Assembly: GCF_014636175.1 (NCBI RefSeq)
Contig: NZ_BMDW01000004.1
Coordinates: 143,387 to 207,386 of the forward strand
Direction: 5' to 3'
DNA length: 64,000 nucleotides
Source of the DNA: Sphingomonas psychrolutea
GTDB lineage: Bacteria; Pseudomonadota; Alphaproteobacteria; Sphingomonadales; Sphingomonadaceae
A program made the position numbers and the translations under genes. Below, one piece after another: positions 35,804 to 52,140 of this stretch; within the stretch, counting starts at the first letter, position 1, and each line of letters opens with the position of its first letter. Below the pieces are notes generated by a model. The model saw only the letters and a list, made by a program, of their open reading frames with translations. It was not told where the DNA came from and made no database searches.

Positions 35804-36523
35804 TCAACCCCGCAACGACACCCCTGCCCTGCCCGCCGCGCGTTCCGCTGCGACATAGCTTGCCGCCACCAGAACCGCCGACAGCCACCCGACGAGCAGC
35901 GAATCGATCAACAGCACCGTCCACAGCAGCGCCTTGGGTCCGAGAATCGCCAATGCCGCAAACGCATAATGCGGCACCATCAGCGGCAGCATCGCAACCA
36001 GCGAGAAAACGAAGGTCCACGGGATCTGCCGCGCCATGATCGCGACCGACGCGCGCGGGCCGATCGCGGCATTGCCGAGTGCCGCCGCGACACCCCATGC
36101 GGCGATCAGAATCCCGATCACCTGCCCGCCCACGAACGTCGCAAGCAACACCCAGCCGATCTGCGGCAGCACGAACAGCTGCAGCACCGCCAGCGCAATC
36201 TGAAACGCCGCGAAGCCTGCGAACAACCGCACCGCGCGTGCGTCGGGCCGCGCCGCCGCACGCGGATCGCGCCACGCAAGAAAGCGCACGATCCAATAGC
36301 CCGGCAGGATCAACGCGATGACCTTGATCATGCCGAAGCCCATCCGCCACGGATCGTGTTCGACCGCCTTCGCCATCGCGATGCTTTGATACATGCCGAT
36401 CTTGACCTCGACGATATGCTGCACGACCTCGAAAAAGACCGGGACCAAAGCGAGCAAAGGACAGGCGATCAGAAAAGCGATACTGCCGCCGTACGTCCGG
36501 CGGAGCGCTTGAAAGAAGGTCAC
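35804..36523 (-). CDS. Multi-pass membrane protein of unknown function
   Basis: 239 residues from the GTG at 36523, which overlaps the stop of the XRE regulator (GTGA). About six hydrophobic helices can be drawn, beginning with GGSIAFLIACPLLALVPVFF; no catalytic motif is seen. A longer frame upstream runs into the regulator gene and is rejected. It forms a coupled three-gene unit with the XRE regulator and the DUF2975 protein, so it is probably controlled by the palindromic operator at 37274. Function unknown. Confidence 0.7.
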   Translation of the reverse strand: MTFFQALRRTYGGSIAFLIACPLLALVPVFFEVVQHIVEVKIGMYQSIAMAKAVEHDPWRMGFGMIKVIALILPGYWIVRFLAWRDPRAAARPDARAVRLFAGFAAFQIALAVLQLFVLPQIGWVLLATFVGGQVIGILIAAWGVAAALGNAAIGPRASVAIMARQIPWTFVFSLVAMLPLMVPHYAFAALAILGPKALLWTVLLIDSLLVGWLSAVLVAASYVAAERAAGRAGVSLRG

Positions 36524-36735
36524 GCATTTTCCCCATCGTCGAAAGCGAGCAAATCGCCCGGTTGGCAGTCCAGCACGCGGCAAATCGCCTCGAGCGTCGA
36601 AAAGCGGATCGCACGGGCCTTGCCCGTTTTCAGGATCGACAGATTGACCGGGCTGATCTCGACCGCCGTCGCGAGTTCGGTCAGCGACATGCGGCGCGCG
36701 TGCAGCACCGCGTCGAGCTTGACGATCACCGGCAT
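36520..36735 (-). CDS. Small XRE/YozG-type helix-turn-helix regulator
   Basis: A 71-residue one-domain repressor-like protein starting MPVIVKLDAVLHARRM. The helix-turn-helix is SLTELATAVEISPVNLSILKTGK, in parts, with the following ARAIRFSTLEAICRVLDCQPGDLL typical of the YozG subgroup that accompanies DUF2975. The start shares one base with the stop of the DUF2975 gene and the end overlaps the next gene, so all three are translated together. It probably binds the 31-bp palindrome in front of the operon. Confidence 0.9.
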   Translation of the reverse strand: MPVIVKLDAVLHARRMSLTELATAVEISPVNLSILKTGKARAIRFSTLEAICRVLDCQPGDLLAFDDGENA

Positions 36736-37256
36736 CAGATCGTCATCGCCAGATCGTCGCGCATTGCCGCACCGACGCGAAACACACGGGCGAGCACGAA
36801 CACCATCAACGTTGCGATCCACCCGCCGAACGACGGCGACCACGTGCCGAATTCAACGTGCAGTGTGGTGAACCAGAGCGCGAACGCCCCCAGCAGCAAA
36901 TCGAGCGCTTGGAGGACGAGCAACGCCCACCCGATCGTCTGCAACCGCTGCGCATTGGCGGCGGTGAAGGGATCACCGTCGCGCACGGTCGCGACCATTG
37001 CCAGCAACCGCGAGAAGATCAAATTCAGCGCAGCCCCGGCGGGAAACGCCGCCAGCATCAGCAGGCGCATTGCCTGCACTACGCTCGCGGCATCGAGGCT
37101 AGGACCGTATTTGGCGAGCAATCGCGCCTCCAGCACCGCCGTGAAGCCGAACGACAGCAGGATGGCCAGCACGAACGCCGCCATCGCAACAAGGTTTGCG
37201 ATCAGAAAAAAGCGCAGCGCACCGCGCGCCACCCGCAAGACACCGTCATCCGCCAT
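36735..37256 (-). CDS. DUF2975 membrane protein
   Basis: 173 residues with four hydrophobic helices (about 15-40, 63-85, 108-130 and 143-162), matching the DUF2975 layout. Sequences include GDPFTAANAQRLQTIGWALL, the typical central block. The function of DUF2975 is unknown, but it is nearly always next to a small YozG-type regulator, as here. It is the first gene of the unit; the operator palindrome lies 17 bases before its start. Confidence 0.87.
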   Translation of the reverse strand: MADDGVLRVARGALRFFLIANLVAMAAFVLAILLSFGFTAVLEARLLAKYGPSLDAASVVQAMRLLMLAAFPAGAALNLIFSRLLAMVATVRDGDPFTAANAQRLQTIGWALLVLQALDLLLGAFALWFTTLHVEFGTWSPSFGGWIATLMVFVLARVFRVGAAMRDDLAMTI

Positions 37257-37273
37257 GCCCCGAATCTCCTTAT

Positions 37274-37304
37274 CGTTTATCGATATGGTACATATCGATA
37301 AACG
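37274..37304. promoter_or_regulatory. Perfect 14-3-14 palindromic operator
   Basis: Left arm CGTTTATCGATATG (37274-37287), spacer GTA, right arm CATATCGATAAACG (37291-37304), a perfect inverted repeat. It lies directly upstream of the DUF2975-XRE unit and downstream of the neighbouring gene. It is very AT-rich for this genome. The most likely ligand is the XRE regulator of the same unit. Confidence 0.8.
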
Positions 37305-37313
37305 TAAAGTCCT

Positions 37314-38555
37314 TCAGCGCAGCGCGGTCGCCGTATAGGCCAGTGCGCCGACGGTATCGTACATCCGCGCCGCGGCATCGAGGCGGAAGGGCTGAAGCTT
37401 GGCGTCGCCGCCGCGATCGATGCCCACGACATAGGAGCGCGCGGTCTGGCCGCTGAACCGCTCGCCATCCGCGTCCCAGTCATAGGTCACATTGACCGCC
37501 AGCACGGGCACGAACAGGGTCCGACCGCTTACCTCCATCACCTCGAGCGTCTCCTTGGGGTGCATCGCCATCCCGCCGAGATCGACCGTCGCGCCCGGCG
37601 GCAGATCGAACGGCGCGGTATTGGGCCGCTCGATCGGCATCGCGAACAGCGCCGCGAGCAGCGCATCCTGCCGCGGCCCCGAGCTCAGCAGGCGGACGTC
37701 GAGGCGAATGCCGGTGGCGGCGACCGCGCCGATATTCTGGATCAGGATGGAATATTCGACCGCCGCGCTCAGCAAGTTGGTCCCGGCCCGCTTGAGGACG
37801 ATCCCCAGATCGAGGGTCGCGCGGGCAGCGGGAACGGCCACGGGTGCTGGTGCAGACGGCGGCGGCGGCGGTGGAGGCGGCGGTGGAGGCGGCGCTGCCG
37901 GTAGGTCGGCAGCGATCGCCGGCGTGTCGAACACGAAGATTTCGTGGCGGCGGTCGTCGCGCTGCTCGGCTTCGTCGTGCAATCCGCGCTTACGCCACCA
38001 ACCGATTCCCGCCACTGCGAGCGTCGCCAATACGATCAGCAAGGTCTGCCACATCCACGGCTCCACCGCGAAGGATGGCTGGGGTGAAACCGGCGGCGCG
38101 GCGGTCGGCAACGGCGACGGGGCAACCTCGGGTAACGGCGACGCCTCGGGGACGGGCGGCAAGGGCAGCGGCGCAGCGAGGGTCGGTTCCGCCGTAGCGA
38201 CCGGCGCGGGCGTCGCCGTGGCGCTCGGCAGCGCGCGCGGCAGCGGCGTTGCGATCGGTCGCGGCGCAACGGCGGGCGCTCGCACTGCGGCGGCACTCGG
38301 GCGCGGGGTCGGGGTCGCGCGGACGGTCGGCACGATCCGTGGTGGCACCACCGCGGGCGACGGTCGCGCGGCGCGCGGATTGGTCGTCGGCTCGGGCGTC
38401 GGCGCGGCGCGCGGCGTCGGGCGCGATGCGGGCAAGCTGAAATCGTCGAGCCCAGGCAAGGTCCGCGGCACCGGGGCGTTTTGCGCAAGCGCGGCGGCGG
38501 GCAGGAGGATGGCTGCGGCGAGCAGGGACAAAACAGTTTTCACCCGCGCGGCCAT
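37314..38555 (-). CDS. Exported, membrane-anchored proline-rich protein (paralog 1)
   Basis: 413 residues starting MAARVKTVLSLLAAAILL, a signal peptide. A long Pro/Ala/Thr-rich stretch (about 25-170) precedes one membrane helix (about 176-196), then a run of twelve prolines and a beta-rich C-terminal domain (about 255-413) resembling a CARDB/DUF11-like Ig fold. The neighbour at 38693 has the same order of parts, so the two arose by duplication. The C-terminal domain probably lies in the cytoplasm or periplasm depending on topology. Function unknown. Confidence 0.7.
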   Translation of the reverse strand: MAARVKTVLSLLAAAILLPAAALAQNAPVPRTLPGLDDFSLPASRPTPRAAPTPEPTTNPRAARPSPAVVPPRIVPTVRATPTPRPSAAAVRAPAVAPRPIATPLPRALPSATATPAPVATAEPTLAAPLPLPPVPEASPLPEVAPSPLPTAAPPVSPQPSFAVEPWMWQTLLIVLATLAVAGIGWWRKRGLHDEAEQRDDRRHEIFVFDTPAIAADLPAAPPPPPPPPPPPPSAPAPVAVPAARATLDLGIVLKRAGTNLLSAAVEYSILIQNIGAVAATGIRLDVRLLSSGPRQDALLAALFAMPIERPNTAPFDLPPGATVDLGGMAMHPKETLEVMEVSGRTLFVPVLAVNVTYDWDADGERFSGQTARSYVVGIDRGGDAKLQPFRLDAAARMYDTVGALAYTATALR

Positions 38556-38692
38556 AGCGAACAATTGCGTCGTGCCAAAGCATGTCCTTGCTGGCGCCAC
38601 GGCCAGACGCCGCAGCCGCCGGTCGGTGCGTCGCTCTGCCCTGCAAAACGGCCCGCCTTCCAGACGGAAGACGGGCCTGGCGCGGCGACGTT

Positions 38693-39979
38693 TTAGGCGT
38701 GTTGCGGTGTGCCGTACAGCCGCGCTTCAATGTCTTCATGCATCGACGGGCGATTGTTCTTGAGCGCGCCGAGCACGCCATCCTCCTGCATCATGCCGAT
38801 CGCGAACGAGGCGTAGGTTCGGCCTTCGCTGCCATCGGCCAGGCGATAGCGCGCATCGGCGACGATCACCGGGTTGAACAGCGCCGCCAGATCGCGCTTG
38901 GGCAGCGCGAGTGTCGCATCGACTCGCGTCCCATCGCCCGCCGCGATGCTGACCGGGTTGGCGCTGGCATCGCCATGTTCGAGCAGCAGCTTCTCAACAT
39001 CGGCGGCGTTTGCCGGCGCCGCTGCAAACAGGAAAGTCGAGATTCGGACATCATCCGCCGCGACCGATCCGGCATTGCCTACCGTCAGTTCGATTTCGAC
39101 CAAAGCCTCGTCCGATGTCGTCCCGGCGCGCACCGGGCGCATCGAGAATTCGAGCCATGGACGGTTGGCGATGGGCGCATCGCCGTCGGTCAGCGCGGCG
39201 ACATCTGCCCCGTCCGCCGCGACGATGTGCGTTTCATCGGCCGGAACCGGCGCTGGCGCAACGACCGGATCGGGGAGCTGGTCAGGACGCAGCAAGTGCG
39301 GTTCGCGAGCGATCGGCGCGGCGACAACCGGCGCGAGGATCGGGTCGCGCCGAGCGACGACTGGCTCCTGATACGCGGCCTCTTCATAAACGATCTCTTC
39401 CACTCGCGGACGGCGGCGGATGGCAAACAGACCGATCAGACCGATTAGGACTACTCCCGCCCCGACGATCCACGGCCAGATCGCAAAGCTCGCTTGCGTG
39501 GTGGTCTGCTGCGACGTGGTGGCGACTGGCGCTGCTGGCGTGACCAGACCGACCGGCGGCAATGTCTCCGCGATCGGGGTCGTGGCCGTGGTCGCCGGGG
39601 CAATCACGGCCGCTGGAGCAGCGACAACGGCGGCGGGATCGCGCGGGGACACCGATCCAGCGCGCGCTGCCGGAACCGTCCGTGCGGTGCGGCCGGCGGT
39701 CAAGCGCGGTGACGCCGTCGGATTGGCAGCCGGTGCGTCGGCAATGGTCGCGACAACGGGTGGCGGGGTTGCCGTGGTATAGTCCGGCACGACCTGTACG
39801 ACGGGGGCCGGCGGCGCGAACACCGGTGCCGCGCTTAGCGCAGGCGCGCTTTGTACGAGCGGTGCGGGCGGCGGCGGGGCTTGCGGCGGGGCCTCCTGTG
39901 CAAACGCTGGCGACACCAGCATCAGGGTGGGAAGGAGCGCGATCAACGCGCGGGGCGAGCGGTTGGGTTTAATGTTCAT
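38693..39979 (-). CDS. Exported, membrane-anchored proline-rich protein (paralog 2)
   Basis: 428 residues starting MNIKPNRSPRALIALLPTL with a signal peptide ending near AFA-QE. The plan repeats that of the neighbour: Pro/Ala-rich region (about 28-165), a membrane helix around WPWIVGAGVVLIGLIGLF, a variable linker, and a beta-rich domain with LVEIELTVGNAGSVAADDVRI-like sequence near residue 300. A weak GCCCG/CGGGC hairpin lies in the 137 bases between the two genes. No enzyme motif is seen. Confidence 0.72.
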   Translation of the reverse strand: MNIKPNRSPRALIALLPTLMLVSPAFAQEAPPQAPPPPAPLVQSAPALSAAPVFAPPAPVVQVVPDYTTATPPPVVATIADAPAANPTASPRLTAGRTARTVPAARAGSVSPRDPAAVVAAPAAVIAPATTATTPIAETLPPVGLVTPAAPVATTSQQTTTQASFAIWPWIVGAGVVLIGLIGLFAIRRRPRVEEIVYEEAAYQEPVVARRDPILAPVVAAPIAREPHLLRPDQLPDPVVAPAPVPADETHIVAADGADVAALTDGDAPIANRPWLEFSMRPVRAGTTSDEALVEIELTVGNAGSVAADDVRISTFLFAAAPANAADVEKLLLEHGDASANPVSIAAGDGTRVDATLALPKRDLAALFNPVIVADARYRLADGSEGRTYASFAIGMMQEDGVLGALKNNRPSMHEDIEARLYGTPQHA

Positions 39980-40318
39980 AACGGAGTATCAATGAAGCGA
40001 ACCGGCGATTCGACCCGCCAGATGCTCAGAATTGCGATAAAGCGGCGCATCGGGCCGACCAATTGAGCCATTTCGCGGATGCAGCACGCTGATTGACAGG
40101 CCCCAACCCGCTTCCTATATGGCTTTCTTCACCACACTCTTCGGGAAATGATGTGCCGTCGCGCAGCGCATCGATCGTATTGGGGTTTGTGGTTTCAAAG
40201 ACGCCGAAAGCTGCTGTCGCTTCGCCCGTGCGGAGGATGAGCGGCTTTTTGTGTCTTTGCATTGCGTGCCCGCCCGGGCGTCTCCGGGCACGACTATTGG
40301 CTTGAGGGCAACATCTCC
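39980..40318. other. rpoB upstream region
   Basis: 339 bases without a gene. It contains the strong promoter at 40093-40121, and about 190 bases of rpoB leader after it. In the leader the segment 40200-40270 is GC-rich; I could not define a regulatory fold in it. Confidence 0.6.
40093..40121 (+). promoter_or_regulatory. Sigma-70-type promoter for rpoBC
   Basis: TTGACA at 40093-40098, a 17-base spacer, and TATATG at 40116-40121, close to consensus for the vegetative sigma factor. It is 198 bases upstream of the rpoB start and means rpoBC can be read independently of the ribosomal-protein genes. Confidence 0.8.
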
Positions 40319-44500
<4,182 letters not shown>

Positions 44501-44504
44501 CATC

Positions 44505-44632
44505 TTCTCCCTCTCCCGCTTGCGGGAGAGGGTCGGGGAGAGGGCAGTGCCTCTTCCCAATCGTTTCCAGGCCGGGTGAGAGACTGCCCCTCTCCCCGAC
44601 CCTCTCCCCGCCAGCGGGGAGAGGGAGAGAAG
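44505..44632. repeat. Large REP-like palindrome between rpoB and rpoC
   Basis: Two long inverted arms, 44505-44549 and 44583-44632. Each arm carries its own hairpin (CCCGCTTGCGGG and CCCCGCCAGCGGGG) and the motif GGGTCGGGGAGAGG or its complement. The whole can fold to one long stem. The right arm ends in AGAGAAGGAAG, which provides the rpoC ribosome-binding site. Confidence 0.85.
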
Positions 44633-44641
44633 GAAGAAACT

Positions 44642-48934
<4,293 letters not shown>

Positions 48935-48967
48935 TCCTGGTTCGGGTTACCGCCTGACCGACACACG

Positions 48968-49005
48968 AAAAAGCCGCCGTCCGGGTGACCGGGCGGCGGC
49001 TTTTT
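48968..49005 (+). terminator. Rho-independent terminator after rpoC
   Basis: Stem AAAAAGCCGCCGTCCGG with its near-complement GGGCGGCGGCTTTTT around the loop GTGA, ending in a T run. It also faces the convergent gene at 49028. Confidence 0.9.
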
Positions 49006-49027
49006 GTATATTGCCGACTGAAGACGA

Positions 49028-49411
49028 TTATTTGGCGGGCGTCTCGCCGGTGGTGAATTTGATGGCCACGCCGGTTGCATTGGTCTTGCCCCAGCTCATC
49101 GCCGATACGTGCGAATCGCCATATTGCGCCTTGATGACGGCATCGGCACCAAGCTTTTCGGCGCGTTCCCACAGCTCGTTGTAGATTTTCTTCTGCGACG
49201 CTTCTTTGCTGAAGATCGTTGCCTTGCGGATCCCGGCCTTTACCTCGCCGATGACCCTATAGGGCCGGTCGGTGATGTCGTTCGGGAAGACCGGCACGCC
49301 GACATCTTCATTGACGACGACATAGGTCTTCTGTTCCTTGGCAACCGCTGCGGTCGATGGCGCGATAGCCGCCAACACCAGCAACGCGGCAGTATAACGA
49401 CCTGACTTCAT
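49028..49411 (-). CDS. Exported protein, YbjQ/DUF74-like heavy-metal-binding fold suspected
   Basis: 127 residues from the ATG at 49411 with GGGGGAAG upstream. A signal peptide ends near AAVAKE. The mature part reads PYRVIGEVKAGIRKATIFS, then NELWERAEKLGADAVIKAQYGDS, similar in pattern to YbjQ-like proteins in which GADAVI-type sequence forms the core helix. Metal binding is only suspected, since clear ligands are few. It converges with rpoC over the terminator. Confidence 0.65.
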   Translation of the reverse strand: MKSGRYTAALLVLAAIAPSTAAVAKEQKTYVVVNEDVGVPVFPNDITDRPYRVIGEVKAGIRKATIFSKEASQKKIYNELWERAEKLGADAVIKAQYGDSHVSAMSWGKTNATGVAIKFTTGETPAK

Positions 49412-49553
49412 GACACTTCCCCCGGAGCTATCCATGCCATGTTCAGCACGGTGACACCTATTTGACCGAAGTCGAAGCGGCCCGCAATGGGCGTCGAGAC
49501 TTGCTCCATATCGCGATATGCGGCACAAATCGAAAAAAGCGGGGGGATGCAGC

Positions 49554-50108
49554 ATGGGTTTCGGTCATGGGTTGATTGCCGGTCTTAGCGCGCTGGCACT
49601 GGCCGGATCGGGTAGCGACGAGATTGCAAACTCCGGGTCCGAGAGCATCGTCATCAAGCAGGACACGCCGGTCGAACTGATGGCGACAGCCGAGGTCACC
49701 ACGGCAACCGCAAAGCCGGGCACCGTGTTCAAGCTGCGGGTCAACCGCGCGGTCCTGATCGGTGGCAAGACAATCATTCCCGTCGGCACCCTGGCGTTCG
49801 GCGAAGTGACCGCGGCGAAGGATGCCGGGGGCCTTGGTAAATCGGGCAAGATGACGGCGCGGCTGCTCCGCATTCAGCTTGGCGACGCCGCGATCCCGAT
49901 CGAGGGGACGGTCGACACCAAGGGCTCGGGCGCTGGCTCGGCCGGGGTCGCGGTTCTCGCGACCGGCCTCATGGGCGTGTTCCACCGGGGCAATAATGCG
50001 AAGATCAAAGCCGGCGAAATTCTGACCGGTTTCGTTTCCGAAGATGTCGCGATCGATCTGTTACCGACACCGCATCGACACACCTCGACTGCGGTGCCAG
50101 CGCAATGA
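49554..50108 (+). CDS. Exported beta-rich protein of unknown function (paralog 1)
   Basis: 184 residues from the ATG at 49554, behind GGGGGGA. A hydrophobic start (GFGHGLIAGLSALALAGSG) is followed by a beta-rich mature part with KPGTVFKLRVNRAVLIGGKTIIPVG-like sequence, in parts, and GGLGKSGKMTARLLRIQLGD. The gene downstream has the same repeat of features (GGLGVNGKLTLRPLYLTLGD). The two overlap by ATGA, so they are coupled paralogs. Function unknown. Confidence 0.68.
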   Translation: MGFGHGLIAGLSALALAGSGSDEIANSGSESIVIKQDTPVELMATAEVTTATAKPGTVFKLRVNRAVLIGGKTIIPVGTLAFGEVTAAKDAGGLGKSGKMTARLLRIQLGDAAIPIEGTVDTKGSGAGSAGVAVLATGLMGVFHRGNNAKIKAGEILTGFVSEDVAIDLLPTPHRHTSTAVPAQ

Positions 50109-50584
50109 TCGCAGCATTCGTGGCGGTCATGCTGGCGATGGACGGAAACTGTCCGCCACCCCTCACCTTGCCTGCGGGTTTGGCTATCCCACTTGTCACC
50201 CTGGCACCCCTGTCGAGCAAGACCGCGCACACCGGCGATCCGATCGATCTGGTGACCAGCGATGATGTCGTCGTCGATGGTACGATTGCGATCCCGAAGG
50301 GTAGTGCAGCGCACGGCCAAGTCGCAGAGGCGCGCTCCACCGGCGGCCTCGGCGTCAATGGCAAGCTGACGCTTCGCCCGCTGTACCTGACGCTTGGCGA
50401 TACCACCGTACGGCTGACCGGATCGACGATCGCGAAGCGCGAGGTTCCGGCGGGGACGGCGATCGGAATGGTGACGCTTACCCCCGTCTTGTCCGGTGCC
50501 ACGGCGACGGTCGGCGCGCAGACCGTGATACCCGCCGCGGTTCTGAAAACCGTTATGATTGCGCAGTGCCCAAAGCCGAACTGA
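50105..50584 (+). CDS. Exported beta-rich protein of unknown function (paralog 2)
   Basis: 159 residues starting MIAAFVAVMLAMDGNC, a short hydrophobic leader. The mature part follows the same plan as the gene before it, with VTSDDVVVDGTIAIPKGSAAHG and GGLGVNGKLTLRPLYLTLGD. It ends in a single Cys near CPKPN. It begins inside the stop of the upstream gene. No known domain. Confidence 0.65.
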   Translation: MIAAFVAVMLAMDGNCPPPLTLPAGLAIPLVTLAPLSSKTAHTGDPIDLVTSDDVVVDGTIAIPKGSAAHGQVAEARSTGGLGVNGKLTLRPLYLTLGDTTVRLTGSTIAKREVPAGTAIGMVTLTPVLSGATATVGAQTVIPAAVLKTVMIAQCPKPN

Positions 50585-50639
50585 CGCAGAATCCGGCGCG
50601 GAGCTGATACGCGGCGCACGGTTGCGCGGGAGCGGCAGA

Positions 50640-50659
50640 CTATATACTTCGCAATATAG
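50640..50659. promoter_or_regulatory. Candidate ModE-type operator upstream of modA
   Basis: Inverted repeat CTATAT/ATATAG separated by eight bases, 17 bases before the modA start. Molybdate-responsive ModE sites often contain TATAT half-sites in inverted order. The similarity is limited and no modE gene is in the window. Confidence 0.45.
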
Positions 50660-50675
50660 CGAGGTACCCAATTCC

Positions 50676-51449
50676 ATGTTGCGCCGATCCCAGTTCTTGG
50701 GCCTGTGGGCCATGCTCGGCACACTGCTGGGAGCACCGGCTCATGCGCGCCCCGCCCCGCCAATCACCGTCTTCGCCGCCGCATCGCTGTCCGATGCGCT
50801 GCAAGCCGTCGGCAAGGCCTATACCACCCGAACCGGCGTGCCGGTGCGCTTCTCCTTCGCCGCCTCCAATCTGCTCGCCAGGCAGATCGAAGCGGGGGCG
50901 CGGGCGGATGTGTTTGTCTCGGCCGACGGGCAGTGGATGGATCATGTCGCGCGCGCAGGCCTGCTCGTCGCCGGAAGCCGCCGCGACGTGCTGCGCGGAC
51001 GGCTCGTGCTGATCGCACCCGCCGACAGCCATACCACCCTGCGCATCGCACCAAACTTCCCGCTCGCCCAGGCACTCGGCCCGAATGGGCGGCTAGCGGT
51101 GGGCGATCCTGCCTATGTCCCGGCGGGCCTCTACGCCAAGGCTGCGCTGACCCAGCTCGGCGTGTGGCCCGCGGTGCAGGGCAAGCTCGCCCCCGCCGAC
51201 AATGTCCGTATCGCGCTCTCCTATGTCGCGCGCCACGCGGCCCCGCTCGGCATCGTCTACGAAACCGACGCGCGCGCCGAGTCCGGCGTAAAGATCATCG
51301 GCATCTTCCCCGAAAACACCCACCCGCCGATCGACTATCCCGCCGCGATCGTGCGCGGGGCGGGGCCAGCGGCGCGCGGCTTTGCGGCGTATCTGAACGG
51401 TGCCGAGGCCAAGGCGATCTTCCGCCGCTTCGGCTTCCGGACCTTCTGA
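50676..51449 (+). CDS. modA: Molybdate ABC transporter substrate-binding protein
   Basis: 257 residues from the ATG at 50676. Signal peptide MLRRSQFLGLWAMLGTLLGAP then the typical ModA start PITVFAAASLSDALQAV with FSFAASNLLARQIEAGARADVF and SADGQWMDHV. It captures molybdate in the periplasm and passes it to ModBC. The gene is 7 bases before modB. An oxyanion specificity of tungstate is also possible from sequence alone. Confidence 0.94.
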   Translation: MLRRSQFLGLWAMLGTLLGAPAHARPAPPITVFAAASLSDALQAVGKAYTTRTGVPVRFSFAASNLLARQIEAGARADVFVSADGQWMDHVARAGLLVAGSRRDVLRGRLVLIAPADSHTTLRIAPNFPLAQALGPNGRLAVGDPAYVPAGLYAKAALTQLGVWPAVQGKLAPADNVRIALSYVARHAAPLGIVYETDARAESGVKIIGIFPENTHPPIDYPAAIVRGAGPAARGFAAYLNGAEAKAIFRRFGFRTF

Positions 51450-51456
51450 CCCGCGG

Positions 51457-52140
51457 ATGCTGACCCCGGAGGAATGGAGCGTCCTCGCGCTCAGCGTGTC
51501 GGTCGCGGGGCGCGCCGTGCTGGTCGGGCTGCCGATCGCGCTGGCGGTCGGCTGGACGATGGCGCGGACGCGCTTTCCGGGGCGGACGCTGGTCGATGCG
51601 GTGCTGCATTCGTCGCTGTTCCTCCCCCCCGTGGTGGTCGGGCTGGTGCTGATCTTGCTGTTCGGCGCGGACGCGCCGCTCGGCAAGGCGCTGGCGAGCG
51701 TGGGCATCCGGCTGATCTTCACCGCCAATGGCGCGGCGCTGGCGGCGGGGGTGATGGCGTTCCCGCTGATGCTGCGCGCTTGTCGTCAGGCAATCGAGAG
51801 CGTCGATGCGCGGCTCGATGATGTCGCGGCCAGCCTCGGTGCGGGCTTCTGGGACCGGATGTTCAGCGTGACACTACCGCTCGCCGCCCCCGGACTGATC
51901 GCCGCCGCGGTGATCGGCTTTGCCGCCGCGCTGGGCGAATTCGGCGCGGTGATCACCTTCGCCGCCAACATTCCGGGCGAAACGCAGACGCTCGCGCTCG
52001 CCATCTATGCCGCGCTCCAGCAACCCGGCGGCGAGGCGGTCGCGCTGCGCTTGGCGGGCATCTCCTTCACCGTCGCAATTGCCGCGCTGCTGCTGTCGGA
52101 GGCGCTGCTCGCTTATGGCCGCAAGCGGGCGGGCGCATGA
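51457..52140 (+). CDS. modB: Molybdate ABC transporter permease
   Basis: 227 residues starting MLTPEEWSVLALSVSVAG, with about five membrane helices. The binding-protein-dependent transport signature (EAA loop) reads VAASLGAGFWDRMFSVTLPLAAPG, in parts, near residue 135. It forms a homodimer in the inner membrane. The stop overlaps the modC start by ATGA. Confidence 0.95.
   Translation: MLTPEEWSVLALSVSVAGRAVLVGLPIALAVGWTMARTRFPGRTLVDAVLHSSLFLPPVVVGLVLILLFGADAPLGKALASVGIRLIFTANGAALAAGVMAFPLMLRACRQAIESVDARLDDVAASLGAGFWDRMFSVTLPLAAPGLIAAAVIGFAAALGEFGAVITFAANIPGETQTLALAIYAALQQPGGEAVALRLAGISFTVAIAALLLSEALLAYGRKRAGA

Noticed and set aside
37836..37900. GGC-rich repeat that could be read as a tandem repeat array
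   Set aside because: It encodes the polyproline run of the exported protein on the minus strand.
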